From Polaromonas sp. (GTDB lineage: Bacteria > Pseudomonadota > Gammaproteobacteria > Burkholderiales > Burkholderiaceae_C): DNA of 64,000 nt. The stretch lies in the NCBI GenBank assembly GCA_025362315.1, contig JANYGP010000052.1, positions 1 to 64,000 of the forward strand, written 5' to 3'. The notes under the pieces were generated by a model. The model was given only the letters and a program-made list of their open reading frames with translations. It ran no database searches and had not been told where the DNA came from. The position numbers were made by a program, and so were the translations under genes. Below are positions 30,025 to 39,108 of the stretch, in pieces. Each line of letters starts with the position of its first letter. The stretch's first letter is position 1.

Positions 30025-30077
30025 TGCGCGTCCGCGGGCTGTGCGTGTGATCCAGCTGCGCGGGATCTGTACGTAGG
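30001..30077 (+). repeat. Short tandem duplication at a gene's 3' end
   Basis: Two near-identical units of about 25 bp (30001-30025 and 30026-30051; shared core CGCGGGCTGT-n-CGTGTGAT) and a third degenerate unit to 30077. The unit includes the gene's final codons and its TGA, so the stop is duplicated. Confidence 0.7.
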
Positions 30078-30153
30078 AAAACAGCGCAAGCATTCACGTG
30101 CCACGTGAAAATGTGCGACAGTCAAACAACGTTTATTTTCAGAAAGTTCATTC

Positions 30154-31749
30154 ATGTTCAAACCCACCCGGCTGCTGACTGCAGCGTTGCTGGCAACTGC
30201 CTTTGCGGCAGCGTTGCCCTTGTCACTTCATGCCAAAACTTTCAGGTTTGCACGTGCTGCTGATATGTCGACCTGGGACATTCACGCGCAAAACGTGGGC
30301 GTGAACAACACCATGCACGCTGCGGTGTACGACACGCTGATTGAATACGACAGCAAAACCTTCAAGCCCAGAGCGTCGCTGGCCACCGAGTGGAAGCAGG
30401 TGTCGCCAACCCAGTTGCGCCTGACTTTGCGCCAGGGCGTCAAGTTTTCTGATGGCTCGGACTTTGTGGCCGCTGACGCCAAATATTCGCTCGAACGCGC
30501 CAAGGCCAAAACATCCAATTTCACCGTGTACGCACTCGGCATTGACCGTGTAGAAATTGTCAACCCGACCACACTGGATATCTTTTCAACCGTGCCCAAC
30601 CCGGTGCTGCTGAACCAGCTGACTGAACTGCGTGTGATGAGCAAGGCCTGGGCCGAGAAAAATAATTCAGTCGAACCCAAAGACATCAAAACCAAGGACG
30701 AAAGCTTTGCGCACCGCAACGCACTGGGCACCGGCCCGTTCATGCTGAAAAACTGGACACCCGACCAGCGCACCACGCTGGAGCCCAACCCCAACTGGTG
30801 GGGCAAAGGCAAGTACCCGACCAACGTGACCGAAGTGGTCTACACACCCATCAAGTCAGACGCCACGCGCATGGCGGCACTGCTGTCAGGCGAGGTTGAT
30901 TTTGTGCTCGACCCGGCGCTGCAGGACCTGGCGCGTGTGCGCCAGAACGATGCGCTCAAGGTACTCGAAGGCCCAGAAAACCGCACCATCTTTTTGGGCA
31001 TGGACCAGTTCAGGGACGAGCTGGTCAACGCCAGCGTCAAAGGCAAAAACCCGCTCAAAGACGTGCGTGTGCGCAAGGCGCTGTACCAGGCCATTGACAT
31101 CGCATCGCTTCAGCGAGTGGTGATGCGCGGCCTGGCCGAACCCAGCGGAGCCATCGTCGCCAAACAGATCAACGGCTGGACTGCCAAGGCCAATGTGCGC
31201 TGGCCATACGACGTGGCAGCGGCGCAAAAGCTGCTGGCTGACGCAGGCTACCCACAGGGCTTTGAAGTTGACTTTGCGTGCAGCGCCGGCCGCTACATCA
31301 ACGACGAACAGCTGTGCCAGGCCATTACCGTGCAATGGGCCAAAATTGGCGTGAAAGCCAGGTTTCGCAGCATGCCGTTTGCCACGTACTTCCCGATGAT
31401 CCAGCGCAACGAAGCCAGCATTTATCTGCTGGGCTGGGGCGTGCCGACATTTGATGCTTTTTATAGTTTGCAATCACTGATTCGTACCGTAGGCGCGGGC
31501 GGCGATGGCAACTTTAATTTAGGCCGCTTCAGCAACCCGCAGCAAGACGCCCTGATTGAACGCATCCGCAAAGAAACCGACTTGCCAACGCGCAACCGCC
31601 TGATAGAGCAAGCCCTGCTGGCCGACCATGAGCTGATCTCCCACATCCCGCTGCACAACCAGATCATTCCGTGGGCGATGAAGAAGACTGTTGACATCCC
31701 GCACCGCGCGGACAATTTGATTGACTGGCGGGCCGTGAAGGTGAATTGA
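30154..31749 (+). CDS. ABC transporter substrate-binding protein, family 5 (peptide/nickel type)
   Basis: About 531 residues, with a Sec signal peptide (LLTAALLATAFAAALPLSLHAKT). The mature protein is a periplasmic SBP_bac_5 receptor: LRQGVKFSDGSDFVAADAKYSLERAK (cited by ends, about residues 92-117) and PNPNWWGKGKYPTN-type motifs are typical. The Glu-Pro-Asn-Pro-Asn-Trp-Trp segment is visible as EPNPNWWGKG. No permease or ATPase genes follow, so it must serve a transporter encoded elsewhere. Peptides are the most likely ligand but opines, nickel or sugars are possible. Confidence 0.88.
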   Translation: MFKPTRLLTAALLATAFAAALPLSLHAKTFRFARAADMSTWDIHAQNVGVNNTMHAAVYDTLIEYDSKTFKPRASLATEWKQVSPTQLRLTLRQGVKFSDGSDFVAADAKYSLERAKAKTSNFTVYALGIDRVEIVNPTTLDIFSTVPNPVLLNQLTELRVMSKAWAEKNNSVEPKDIKTKDESFAHRNALGTGPFMLKNWTPDQRTTLEPNPNWWGKGKYPTNVTEVVYTPIKSDATRMAALLSGEVDFVLDPALQDLARVRQNDALKVLEGPENRTIFLGMDQFRDELVNASVKGKNPLKDVRVRKALYQAIDIASLQRVVMRGLAEPSGAIVAKQINGWTAKANVRWPYDVAAAQKLLADAGYPQGFEVDFACSAGRYINDEQLCQAITVQWAKIGVKARFRSMPFATYFPMIQRNEASIYLLGWGVPTFDAFYSLQSLIRTVGAGGDGNFNLGRFSNPQQDALIERIRKETDLPTRNRLIEQALLADHELISHIPLHNQIIPWAMKKTVDIPHRADNLIDWRAVKVN

Positions 31750-31760
31750 GGGTTAAAACT

Positions 31761-31808
31761 GGCTGTAGCCCAATTAATACGCGCGCTGGCAGCTCATTAT
31801 TTAGTAGC
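31761..31808 (-). repeat. 48-bp dispersed repeat supplying the stop of a membrane protein gene
   Basis: Inverted copy (GGCTGTAGCCCAATTAATAC, GCGCGCTGGCAGCTC, TTAGTAGC). The minus-strand gene ending at 31797 stops inside it (its last residues ATK and TAA). Confidence 0.8.
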
Positions 31809-32459
31809 ATTTACAGCAGATTTTTGAAATGCACCTGTCAGACATGTATTGGTCAGCCAAGCCGCGCCCAGCGCCGCGCCGAGCGCCAGCAAGGACCAGC
31901 CGGTACTGACCTGGCCCTGCAATGAGTACGCGTTGCAAAGCCGCAAATCTGTTGTGGCCAGGTAAATGCCCAGCCAAGCCATCATGGACACCCAGTAACC
32001 GATGAAAAACAGTTGCAGCGCTGCCGGTGCGCGCCTGAATGCGTCTGCCAGCAGCAGGCCGCTGATGAACAGGGTCAGCAGTTTGAGCACATCAAACAGG
32101 GGCAGCACCACGGCGCGGTCTATGGCCAGTGGCAGCATCCAGTAGGCTGTGATCACTTGCGCCAGAATAAAGCCTGTCAGGCCCATCTGGTTGAAGGCGG
32201 CAAGCCGGCGAAAGGCAGCCATTGACGGTAGCGCCCGGGCTGCCAGCCAGCCACCGAGCACCAGCAGCGGCATTTGCACCACCATGTGCCACGCCATGCT
32301 TTGCTCGATGATGCTGCGCATCGGCGGCACAGACAAGGCCACTGCCACGGCGGTGATGCTGGCAGCAAGCCAGGCGTACATACAGGCGTTTTTCAGGGTC
32401 GCCTCTTCTTGGGTCGTCCCTGCCTTTTTTGTCACCGTCACGGTCGTCGTCTCTGTCAT
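31797..32459 (-). CDS. Predicted membrane protein in the oxidase cluster
   Basis: About 220 residues with five or six hydrophobic segments and no domain I can name securely. HMVVQMPLLVLGGWLAARAL recalls the CtaG-like cytochrome oxidase assembly proteins, but the similarity is weak. Its ATG overlaps the TGA of the SCO gene (ATGA at 32456-32459), so it belongs to the oxidase operon and an assembly or haem/copper role is inferred. The C-terminus (AVNATK) and stop codon lie in a 48-bp repeat, so the native end may have been replaced. Confidence 0.6.
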   Translation of the reverse strand: MTETTTVTVTKKAGTTQEEATLKNACMYAWLAASITAVAVALSVPPMRSIIEQSMAWHMVVQMPLLVLGGWLAARALPSMAAFRRLAAFNQMGLTGFILAQVITAYWMLPLAIDRAVVLPLFDVLKLLTLFISGLLLADAFRRAPAALQLFFIGYWVSMMAWLGIYLATTDLRLCNAYSLQGQVSTGWSLLALGAALGAAWLTNTCLTGAFQKSAVNATK

Positions 32460-33136
32460 GGGCGCGCTGCAGCTGTGTTGTGCAGCGCTGCAACCGGTGC
32501 CGGCTGCGCCACCAAGACCGCAGCGTCCAGCGCCGCTTGCGGGTCTGCGTAATCGAGAATGCGCACCAGTTTTCCGCTTGGTGTGACGACATGCAGCGCC
32601 GCATTGTGCTCAAACTCGCCCAGCGGCGCGGGCACCACCATGATGCCGAAGGCATCGAGCAGACGCCGCCGATCCTGCCAGTGGGTCAGCGTGGCCACCT
32701 GCCACACAGCCGGGTTCATGTTCATGCGCGTTGCATATGCTTTTAGTGCGGCAGCATCGTCATGGGCTGGATCAAAACTGATGGACAGCAAGCCAATGCG
32801 GCCCTGCAAACCCCGCGTTTCAACCTGCGCTTGCAGCTGCTGGTAGATCGAGCCCAGCGAGCTGCACAGCGTCTGGCAGCGGGTGTAGACAAAGTCCACC
32901 AGCCAGACTTTGCCGCTTTCGGCCAACACATCATTGAGCGACGTTTGCTGCCCACTGCCCAGCGTCACGTCAAATGCGGCGATGGGCAGCGGCGGTTTGC
33001 CGGGGCTGTTGACTTGCTGCCTGCGCAGCGTTTCGGTGGTGAAGCTCTGGCCCCCGCCTGTGGCCGCCAGCAGCAGGGCCAGTCCGGCCAGCAATAGGGC
33101 AAAACTGGCAACAAATGTTTTGCCCAGATGGCTCAC
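32456..33136 (-). CDS. SCO1/SenC-family copper chaperone
   Basis: About 226 residues, anchored by an N-terminal helix (FVASFALLLAGLALLLAAT). The thioredoxin-like core has the copper-binding CxxxC in DFVYTRCQTLCSSLG, and a downstream His in EFEHNAALHVV fits the third ligand. SCO proteins deliver copper to the binuclear centre of haem-copper oxidases, and the gene lies directly after the oxidase subunits. It overlaps the membrane protein gene by 4 bp and follows the cytochrome c gene by 15 bp. Confidence 0.88.
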   Translation of the reverse strand: MSHLGKTFVASFALLLAGLALLLAATGGGQSFTTETLRRQQVNSPGKPPLPIAAFDVTLGSGQQTSLNDVLAESGKVWLVDFVYTRCQTLCSSLGSIYQQLQAQVETRGLQGRIGLLSISFDPAHDDAAALKAYATRMNMNPAVWQVATLTHWQDRRRLLDAFGIMVVPAPLGEFEHNAALHVVTPSGKLVRILDYADPQAALDAAVLVAQPAPVAALHNTAAARP

Positions 33137-33151
33137 CTGCCCCGCCTTGCC

Positions 33152-33763
33152 TCAAGAGTCCGGCTTGATGGCGGCACCACCTGCGTAAGGCTCGGTGCGC
33201 GCTTTGGTGAGTTCACGCTGGCTTTTGATGGTCTCTGCCTTGATGGGCGGTGCGGCATTGCCCCAATCCGAGCGGATGTAGGTCAACACCGCGGCCAGCT
33301 CGTTGTCGCTCAGCGTGTTCCAGGCAGGCATGGCACCGTTGTATTTGTTGCCCTTGACAATCATTTCGCCATTGATGCCGTGCAGCAAAATATTGCTCAG
33401 AATTTTCTCGTCACCCAGCACCCACTCGGCACCTGAAAGAGGCGGAAACACCCCGGCCACGCCAAGGCCTGTGGCCTGGTGGCAGGCCGCACATTTGCCA
33501 CCAAACAATTGTTTGCCGTCCACAACAGGCGCCGCCCCGGCCAGCACCACTGCGGGCCGCAAGTCAGCCACGGTGCGCTGGTCGCCATAAGCCGAGTTGT
33601 CGCCCGATGGTGTGCTGTAAATGTAAAACGCGCCCCACATGGCCAGTGCACCGAGCGACATGAACAAAAACCAGGGCAGCGGGCGATTGCTTTCGTTGGG
33701 GTCGTCGTTTTCGCGCAGGCGCTGGGCCGTGGCCACCCGTTTTTTCTCGGCTTCGTTGTTCAT
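33152..33763 (-). CDS. Single-haem cytochrome c subunit (CcoP-like)
   Basis: About 203 residues: cytoplasmic N-terminus, one membrane helix (PWFLFMSLGALAMWGAFYIY), then one class I cytochrome c domain with GKCAACHQATG as haem-binding CxxCH and the axial Met in YNGAMPAWNTL. It overlaps the ccoO-like gene (ATGA at 33760-33763). In canonical cbb3 oxidases CcoP carries two haems; here one CxxCH is seen, so this is a shorter electron-entry subunit. Membrane-bound, periplasmic face. Confidence 0.85.
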   Translation of the reverse strand: MNNEAEKKRVATAQRLRENDDPNESNRPLPWFLFMSLGALAMWGAFYIYSTPSGDNSAYGDQRTVADLRPAVVLAGAAPVVDGKQLFGGKCAACHQATGLGVAGVFPPLSGAEWVLGDEKILSNILLHGINGEMIVKGNKYNGAMPAWNTLSDNELAAVLTYIRSDWGNAAPPIKAETIKSQRELTKARTEPYAGGAAIKPDS

Positions 33764-34482
33764 GGCTTGGCCCCTGACGCGGCGGGTGCCACGGCTGGCG
33801 GCACGACTGCTGCTGCAGGTGCAGCTGGCGGCACTGCACCTGTAGCCAACGCGGGTGCCAATGCCGGCAGCGGCACATAAGTGTGGTCCAGGCCCACCAG
33901 GTAGCTGACCAGCGCCAGCACTTCAGGCTTGGCCACCACCACCTGGCCGGGCTTGGCAAACGCCGGCGGCAGCGTGATCACTGTTTCACCGGCTTTGGCC
34001 TGCCCCTGCCGGACTTCAAACAAAAACGGATAGGCCGGCATGATGGAGCCGGGCGTGTAGGCGCGCGGCTGGTACAGGTGGCCCAGGTGCCAGTCCTTGC
34101 TGGGCTGACGCGCGCCGATGTTGAACAAATCGGGCCCGGTGCGCATGGTGCCCAGCAGGTGCGGCGTGTCGTACGCATAGTCAGCGGCAATCGACGCCCG
34201 GCCCCAGCCGCGCAATGCATCGGGCGCCTGTTTGATGTCCCGCGGCTGCTGGGAGTGGCAGTACACACAGCCGTTGGCAATGTAGACCTGGCGGCCAGCC
34301 AGCTGCACATCGGTGTAAGGCTTGAGCGCAGCGGGCGGCGCAACATCCTTGAGCAGCATGTACGGCAGCACCACCATCAGCCCGGTGGCACCCGCCAGGA
34401 TGACCATGGCGCCCGAGATGATGCGCAGCTCATCCATCTCCCAGAAACTCTTGTGCGTTTTATCGAGGTTGACGGTGCTCAT
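33760..34482 (-). CDS. ccoO: cbb3-type cytochrome oxidase subunit II (CcoO-like)
   Basis: About 240 residues: an N-terminal membrane helix (about 20-40) and a monohaem cytochrome c domain with YIANGCVYCHSQQPRDI (CxxCH). The phrases TPHLLGTMRTGPDLFNIGARQ, LYQPRAYTPGSIMPAYPFLF (cited by ends) include the axial Met in SIMPAYPF, a CcoO hallmark. The tail is Ala/Pro-rich and low-complexity. ATG at 34480-34482 overlaps the stop of ccoN (ATGA), so the two subunits are co-translated. Open frame upstream of this start is antisense noise inside ccoN. Confidence 0.92.
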   Translation of the reverse strand: MSTVNLDKTHKSFWEMDELRIISGAMVILAGATGLMVVLPYMLLKDVAPPAALKPYTDVQLAGRQVYIANGCVYCHSQQPRDIKQAPDALRGWGRASIAADYAYDTPHLLGTMRTGPDLFNIGARQPSKDWHLGHLYQPRAYTPGSIMPAYPFLFEVRQGQAKAGETVITLPPAFAKPGQVVVAKPEVLALVSYLVGLDHTYVPLPALAPALATGAVPPAAPAAAVVPPAVAPAASGAKP

Positions 34483-36137
34483 GCTGCAGCCCCCCTGCGC
34501 ATGAAGCGCGCCATTGTCGGCGGCTGCAGCAGTGTGGCACCCAGCCGCTTGGGGCCAAACTTCCAGCCCATCGCAAAAAAGTGCGCGGCAAACACCAGAT
34601 GCCCCAGCGTCATCAAGCCGCCGCCAATCGAGCGGGTCTGCAGGTACGGCCGTGTCAGCGCCACCGACTGCATGAACGGCGTTTTGGCGTCCAGCATGGC
34701 CAGGCCCTGAAACCAGCCGCCAAGCGACAGGCCGATGAAATAAATCGCAAAGCCGACCACCACCAACCAGAAATGCAGCGAAATGAGGCGCGGGTAAGGC
34801 CACTCCCAGTTCATCACGCGCGGCATGATGAAATAAATGGAGCCGAACATCACCATCGTGAAAAAGCCGTACAGCCCCAAATGCGCATGGGCCACCGTGT
34901 AGTGCGTGAAGTGTGTGATGGTGTTGACCGCGCGCAACGCTTCCAGCGAGCCCTGTACCGACGCAGCCGTGTACAGCACAGCGCCCAGCACAATGAAGCG
35001 CAGCGTGGGTGAATACAGCAGCGCCTTGAAGTTGCCCGCCACTGTCATGTGCTGGTTAACAGCCACGGCAAACACCGGGATCAGCATCATCACGCTTTGC
35101 ACAATTGAAATAGTGATCAGCCAGGACGGCACTGGCCCGCCAATCAGGTGGTGGCCGCCGACCTGGCTGTAGAAAAACGCCAGCGCCCAAAAGCCCAGCA
35201 GCGACAGGTTGTAAGAATAAATTGGCTTGCCAATCACTTTGGGAATGAAGTAATACGCCGCCGCCAAACCGAGCGGCGTGAACCACAGGCCCAGCACGTT
35301 GTGGCCAAACCACCAGTTCACCGTGGCCTGCTGCACACCAAAATGCAGCCCCGGAAAGTTGGCAATCAAAAACAAAATGGGGAACCACAGCAAACCCGCT
35401 GCGATGTACCAGACCGACACATACAAATGCTTGACCTTGCGCCTGAGGAGCGTCAGCCACAGCGGAAAGCCGACCAGCGCGCCGCCAATGACCAGCAAAA
35501 TGTCAATTTGCCATGGAAACTCCAGCCATTCCAGCCCGTCCGAATAGCCCATCCCGATGGCCACAACACCGGCAAATACGCCGATGCTCCACAGCGCGCC
35601 GCCGGCAATCGCGTATTTGGCGCCGACCAGCTCGGTTTTCAAAAGCCGCGGAATCATCCAGATCGCCACACCAATGCCGGCCAGCGAGCTCCAGCCATAA
35701 CCGACCAGGTTCAAATGGATCGGCCGGATGCGGCCAAACGTCAGCCACTCGTACTGCACCCACCAGTCAGGCGCATGCAGCTTGATGGATGAAATCAAAC
35801 CCGCCAAAGACGCCAGCACCAGCCAGATGACCGCCAGCGTCAGGCAAATGCCCACCACCAGCGACGTGGACCGGTCGGCCCTGGAACGCGAGTCTTCCTC
35901 GGCAACCGTCATGGCGGTGGACACATCCCTGGGGTCCATTGCCTGCTGCAACTTGCCCTTCTGCGCAGGCGTGGCGGCCGGGTCTTCGGTCTGGCCGATC
36001 TCATTGGGCGCAAAAATTTCGGTTGCCGCCGCCGTGCCGTCGCCAAACAGGCCCGTCGACATGGACCAGATAAAAATGAACAGCGCCACGATGGACAGCA
36101 AAAAAGTGCCAAGCAAAATGCCTACTGTGAAATCCAT
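34479..36137 (-). CDS. ccoN: cbb3-type oxidase subunit I with CcoS-like N-terminal extension
   Basis: About 552 residues. From residue about 90 on it is a CcoN catalytic subunit with twelve helices: low-spin haem His in RPIHLNLVGYGW, copper/haem ligands in WWFGHNVLGLWFTPLGLAAAYYFIPK (the His and the cross-link Tyr; cited by ends), VGGHHLIGGPVPSW, and the final HFTHYTVAHAHLGLYG. The first 55 residues are a separate transmembrane segment FLLSIVALFIFIWSMSTGLFGD with FAPNEIGQTEDPA, resembling CcoS, the small cbb3 maturation protein normally encoded apart. It is first in the oxidase cluster. A terminal oxidase of high oxygen affinity is inferred; nitric-oxide reductase is less likely because the Tyr is present. 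Confidence 0.88.
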   Translation of the reverse strand: MDFTVGILLGTFLLSIVALFIFIWSMSTGLFGDGTAAATEIFAPNEIGQTEDPAATPAQKGKLQQAMDPRDVSTAMTVAEEDSRSRADRSTSLVVGICLTLAVIWLVLASLAGLISSIKLHAPDWWVQYEWLTFGRIRPIHLNLVGYGWSSLAGIGVAIWMIPRLLKTELVGAKYAIAGGALWSIGVFAGVVAIGMGYSDGLEWLEFPWQIDILLVIGGALVGFPLWLTLLRRKVKHLYVSVWYIAAGLLWFPILFLIANFPGLHFGVQQATVNWWFGHNVLGLWFTPLGLAAAYYFIPKVIGKPIYSYNLSLLGFWALAFFYSQVGGHHLIGGPVPSWLITISIVQSVMMLIPVFAVAVNQHMTVAGNFKALLYSPTLRFIVLGAVLYTAASVQGSLEALRAVNTITHFTHYTVAHAHLGLYGFFTMVMFGSIYFIMPRVMNWEWPYPRLISLHFWLVVVGFAIYFIGLSLGGWFQGLAMLDAKTPFMQSVALTRPYLQTRSIGGGLMTLGHLVFAAHFFAMGWKFGPKRLGATLLQPPTMARFMRRGAAA

Positions 36138-36455
36138 GAGCCAGCGCCTTCCAAATCTGATCGGTTGAGGCGAAGTGTATGCCTGCAGTTACCGCCAGAT
36201 TGCCTGCAAGTCAATAAGGCGCACGCTGCAAACGGGTATCAGCTGACAGCGGCTGCTGCAGTTGGCAGCAGGTGACGTAAAACGGCCAGATAGCACCCAA
36301 TATCTAGCCAAAAAAGACCTACATCGCATATAAAATGTGCGCTGACAGCTCTTTTATTGATAGCAAATGGCACTGCGTCAAGTTGTATTGCTTTTCATCG
36401 CTGTTGTCGGGCCAGCCCTGGGCCGCGGGTCGGGCTGACAAACGCCCTGCCTCAA
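36138..36455. other. Intergenic region between ccoN and alr
   Basis: 318 bp with no supported gene. It must hold the promoter of the minus-strand oxidase operon near 36140-36220; no clear FNR/ANR box (TTGAT-N4-ATCAA) was found. A 48-bp repeat copy occupies 36316-36364. Confidence 0.5.
36316..36364 (-). repeat. 48-bp dispersed repeat between ccoN and alr
   Basis: Inverted copy (GACCTACATCGC ... ATGTGCGCTGACAGCTC ... TTGATAGC). Confidence 0.7.
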
Positions 36456-37553
36456 TCAATCGGCCGTTAGCACCGGTACGCGCTGGGCAAGCGCGCACAT
36501 CAGCTCGTAGGCCACGGTGCCTGCAGCGCTGGCAACGTCGTCGATCGGCAACAACGCACCGCTTGCAGACTTGCCCCACAAGGTGACGTCACTGCCCATG
36601 CCTGCCTGTGGCGCAGGACCCAGATCAACTGTCACCATGTCCATGCTGACCCGGCCCACCAGCTGGCAGCGCACGCCGTCTGCCAGTACCGGCGTGCCGG
36701 TGGGGCAGTGGCGCGGGTAGCCGTCTGCGTAGCCACAGGCGACAACACCGATGCGCATTGGCTGCGTTGCGGTAAATGCAGATCCATATCCGACGGTAGC
36801 GCCCGTATTGATTGCCTGTACAGCTATTATTTTTGAAGCGAGCGTCATGGTGGGCTGCAAGCCCCAGTCTGCTGCGCTGTGGTCGGGGAAATCTGGCGCG
36901 CTGCCGTAAACCGCAATGCCGGGGCGGATCCAGTCAGATGCTGCGCTGAGCGCATGGCCATGGCGCAGGCTGGCGGCGCTGTTGCTGAGGGAGCGTTCAC
37001 CAGGCAGGTCATGGGTCACTGAGTTAAAAATTTCATGCTGCGCCAAGATGCCCTTGGCCGTGTCGGCATCTGAAAAATGCGTCATCAGCGTGATGTCTTC
37101 AACCTGCGGCATGGCGTTCAGGCGTGTCCAGGCGGCGCGATACCGCTCGGGCTGAAAACCCAGGCGGTTCATGCCGGAATTCATTTTTAAAAATACGCGG
37201 TGCAGCGCGGTTGTCTTGTGTGCAGCCAGCATGTCGATTTGCTCGGTGCAGTGCACCACGTGCCACAGCCCCAGGCGCGAGCAGGCCTCCAGGTCGCGCG
37301 CTTCAAAGCAGCCCTCCAGCAGCAAGATGGGCCCGCGCCAATCCAGAGCGCGCAGGCGTTTGGCCTCGTCTATTTCCAGCAGCGCAAAGCCATCAGCGCC
37401 TTTGAGCCCGGCAAAGGCGCGTTCAATGCCGTGGCCGTAGGCATTGGCTTTGACGATGGCCCATACTTTGGCATCTGGCGCAGCGCTTTTCATGCGCTGC
37501 AGGTTGTGGGCAAGTGCTGGTGTGTGAACGGTGGCAAGGATGGGGCGCGGCAT
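36456..37553 (-). CDS. alr: Alanine racemase
   Basis: PLP-dependent racemase giving D-alanine for peptidoglycan. The PLP lysine is in [13 protein letters not shown] (about residue 33-45); SGMNRLGF is the substrate/PLP region; the catalytic Tyr is in [10 protein letters not shown] and [19 protein letters not shown] is also typical. Length of 365 residues is standard. ATG at 37551-37553 ([10 protein letters not shown]) is chosen; open frame continues upstream but is not family-like. Residues about 238-253 ([13 protein letters not shown]) overlap a degenerate match to the 48-bp repeat, though the protein length is normal there. It is divergent from lplT. Confidence 0.93.
   Translation of the reverse strand: MPRPILATVHTPALAHNLQRMKSAAPDAKVWAIVKANAYGHGIERAFAGLKGADGFALLEIDEAKRLRALDWRGPILLLEGCFEARDLEACSRLGLWHVVHCTEQIDMLAAHKTTALHRVFLKMNSGMNRLGFQPERYRAAWTRLNAMPQVEDITLMTHFSDADTAKGILAQHEIFNSVTHDLPGERSLSNSAASLRHGHALSAASDWIRPGIAVYGSAPDFPDHSAADWGLQPTMTLASKIIAVQAINTGATVGYGSAFTATQPMRIGVVACGYADGYPRHCPTGTPVLADGVRCQLVGRVSMDMVTVDLGPAPQAGMGSDVTLWGKSASGALLPIDDVASAAGTVAYELMCALAQRVPVLTAD
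36795..36839 (-). repeat. Degenerate 48-bp repeat match inside alr
   Basis: Inverted partial match (GGTAGCGCCCGTATTGATTG, CAGCTATTATT, GAAGC). Because the protein shows no extra residues, this may be a converted segment or chance. Confidence 0.4.
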
Positions 37554-37657
37554 GCAGCTATTATTGCTTTGCTTGGTACATACACCCATGCATCTGGTCA
37601 GGGCCGGCCGATCCCGCGTGCTATAAACCTGCAACGTATGGAGACAGTGATTTTTCA

Positions 37658-38938
37658 ATGAAGCGCGGCTTTTACACCATCATGGCAGCCCAGTTTTTCA
37701 GCTCGCTGGCTGACAACGCGCTGTTTGTGGCTGCCGTCGAGCTGCTCAAAACCAGTGGTGCGCCCAAGTGGCAGCCGGCTGCGCTGGTGCCCATGTTTGC
37801 GCTGTTTTATGTGGTGCTGGCGCCGTTTGTGGGCGCCTTTGCCGATGCCCGGCCCAAGGGGCAAGTCATGTTTGTCAGCAACGCCATCAAGGTGGTAGGT
37901 TGCCTGATGATGCTGTTTGGCACGCACCCGCTGATGGCCTACGCCATTGTGGGCCTGGGCGCAGCGGCTTATTCCCCTGCCAAGTACGGCATTCTGACCG
38001 AGCTGCTGCCGTCGTCGCAGCTGGTCAAGGCCAATGGCTGGATTGAGGGACTGACGATTGCCTCGATCATCCTGGGCGTGCTGTTTGGCGGCCAGCTGGT
38101 GGGCAATGCCATATCAAGCCGGCTGCTGGCGTTTGACTTTCCATTTATCCGCACCAGCATTGACACACCGCCAGAAGCCGCCATCAGTGTGCTGATATTT
38201 TTGTATGCGATTGCTGCATGGTTCAACACCCGCATCCCGAAAACCGGCGTGGAGATGCGGCCCATGCCGCGCAACAAGCTCGAGCTGCTGCCCGACTTCT
38301 GGAACTGCAACTCCGCCCTGTGGCGCGACAAGCTGGGGCAAATATCGCTGGCAACCACCACGTTGTTCTGGGGCGTGTCGGGCAACCTGCGCTACATCGT
38401 GCTGGCGTGGAGCGCAGCTGCTTTGGGTTACAGCACCACACAGGCGTCGTCGCTGGTGGGGGTGGTGGCCATTGGCACGGCCGTGGGCGCTGTGCTGGCG
38501 TCCATGCGGATGCGGCTGGACCAGGCCCCAGGCGTGATACCGATGGGCATTGCCATGGGGCTGCTGGTCATTTTGATGAACTTCATCCACAACGTGTGGG
38601 TGGCTGCGCCGTTTTTGATTTTGCTGGGCGGCCTGGGCGGCTTTCTGGTGGTGCCAATGAATGCGCTGCTGCAGCACCGCGGCCACAACCTGATGGGTGC
38701 TGGCCGCTCGATAGCAGTGCAGAATTTCAATGAGCAGGCCTGTATTTTGGCGCTCGGTGCGGGCTACAGCTTTTCAACCGGCGTGGGGCTGTCGGCGTTT
38801 GGCGCGATCACCGCTTTTGGCATCGTGGTGGCAGGCTTTATGTATGTGATTTTGCGCTGGCACAAAAGCAATTGCATCAAGCACAAAGAGCAGGTGGACC
38901 ATTTGCTGGGCATTGCCCGCAGCGACACGTCCCATTGA
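37658..38938 (+). CDS. lplT: Lysophospholipid transporter LplT
   Basis: Major-facilitator inner-membrane carrier of about 426 residues that flips lysophospholipids inward for re-acylation. It begins [27 protein letters not shown] (cited by ends), the typical LplT start, with the MFS loop motif around [14 protein letters not shown] and [23 protein letters not shown] further on. Twelve hydrophobic segments are evident. No acyltransferase (aas) gene follows. ATG at 37658, 104 bp from the divergent alr start. Confidence 0.9.
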   Translation: MKRGFYTIMAAQFFSSLADNALFVAAVELLKTSGAPKWQPAALVPMFALFYVVLAPFVGAFADARPKGQVMFVSNAIKVVGCLMMLFGTHPLMAYAIVGLGAAAYSPAKYGILTELLPSSQLVKANGWIEGLTIASIILGVLFGGQLVGNAISSRLLAFDFPFIRTSIDTPPEAAISVLIFLYAIAAWFNTRIPKTGVEMRPMPRNKLELLPDFWNCNSALWRDKLGQISLATTTLFWGVSGNLRYIVLAWSAAALGYSTTQASSLVGVVAIGTAVGAVLASMRMRLDQAPGVIPMGIAMGLLVILMNFIHNVWVAAPFLILLGGLGGFLVVPMNALLQHRGHNLMGAGRSIAVQNFNEQACILALGAGYSFSTGVGLSAFGAITAFGIVVAGFMYVILRWHKSNCIKHKEQVDHLLGIARSDTSH

Positions 38939-39108
38939 TGGGCATTTCTATCAATTCAGTTTTCGGGCAGCTTGCTGCACCGAGCGGCAGCGAACGCGTG
39001 GCATTCGGCGGTGCCTTCTATCCTCATGCACACAAGTGCGCCCCCAGGTGCTGCGCGCCAATCGCCTTGCACTTCATCCCGAAAATCTGAATTTCTAGAA
39101 GCGCCCAA

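Noticed and set aside
29184..30167. Minus-strand frame of 327 codons opposite the PanE-like gene
   Set aside because: Ser/Thr-rich antisense shadow in a GC-rich gene.
36138..36220. FNR/ANR box before the oxidase operon
   Set aside because: No TTGAT-N4-ATCAA within one or two mismatches at a sensible position, although oxygen control is plausible.
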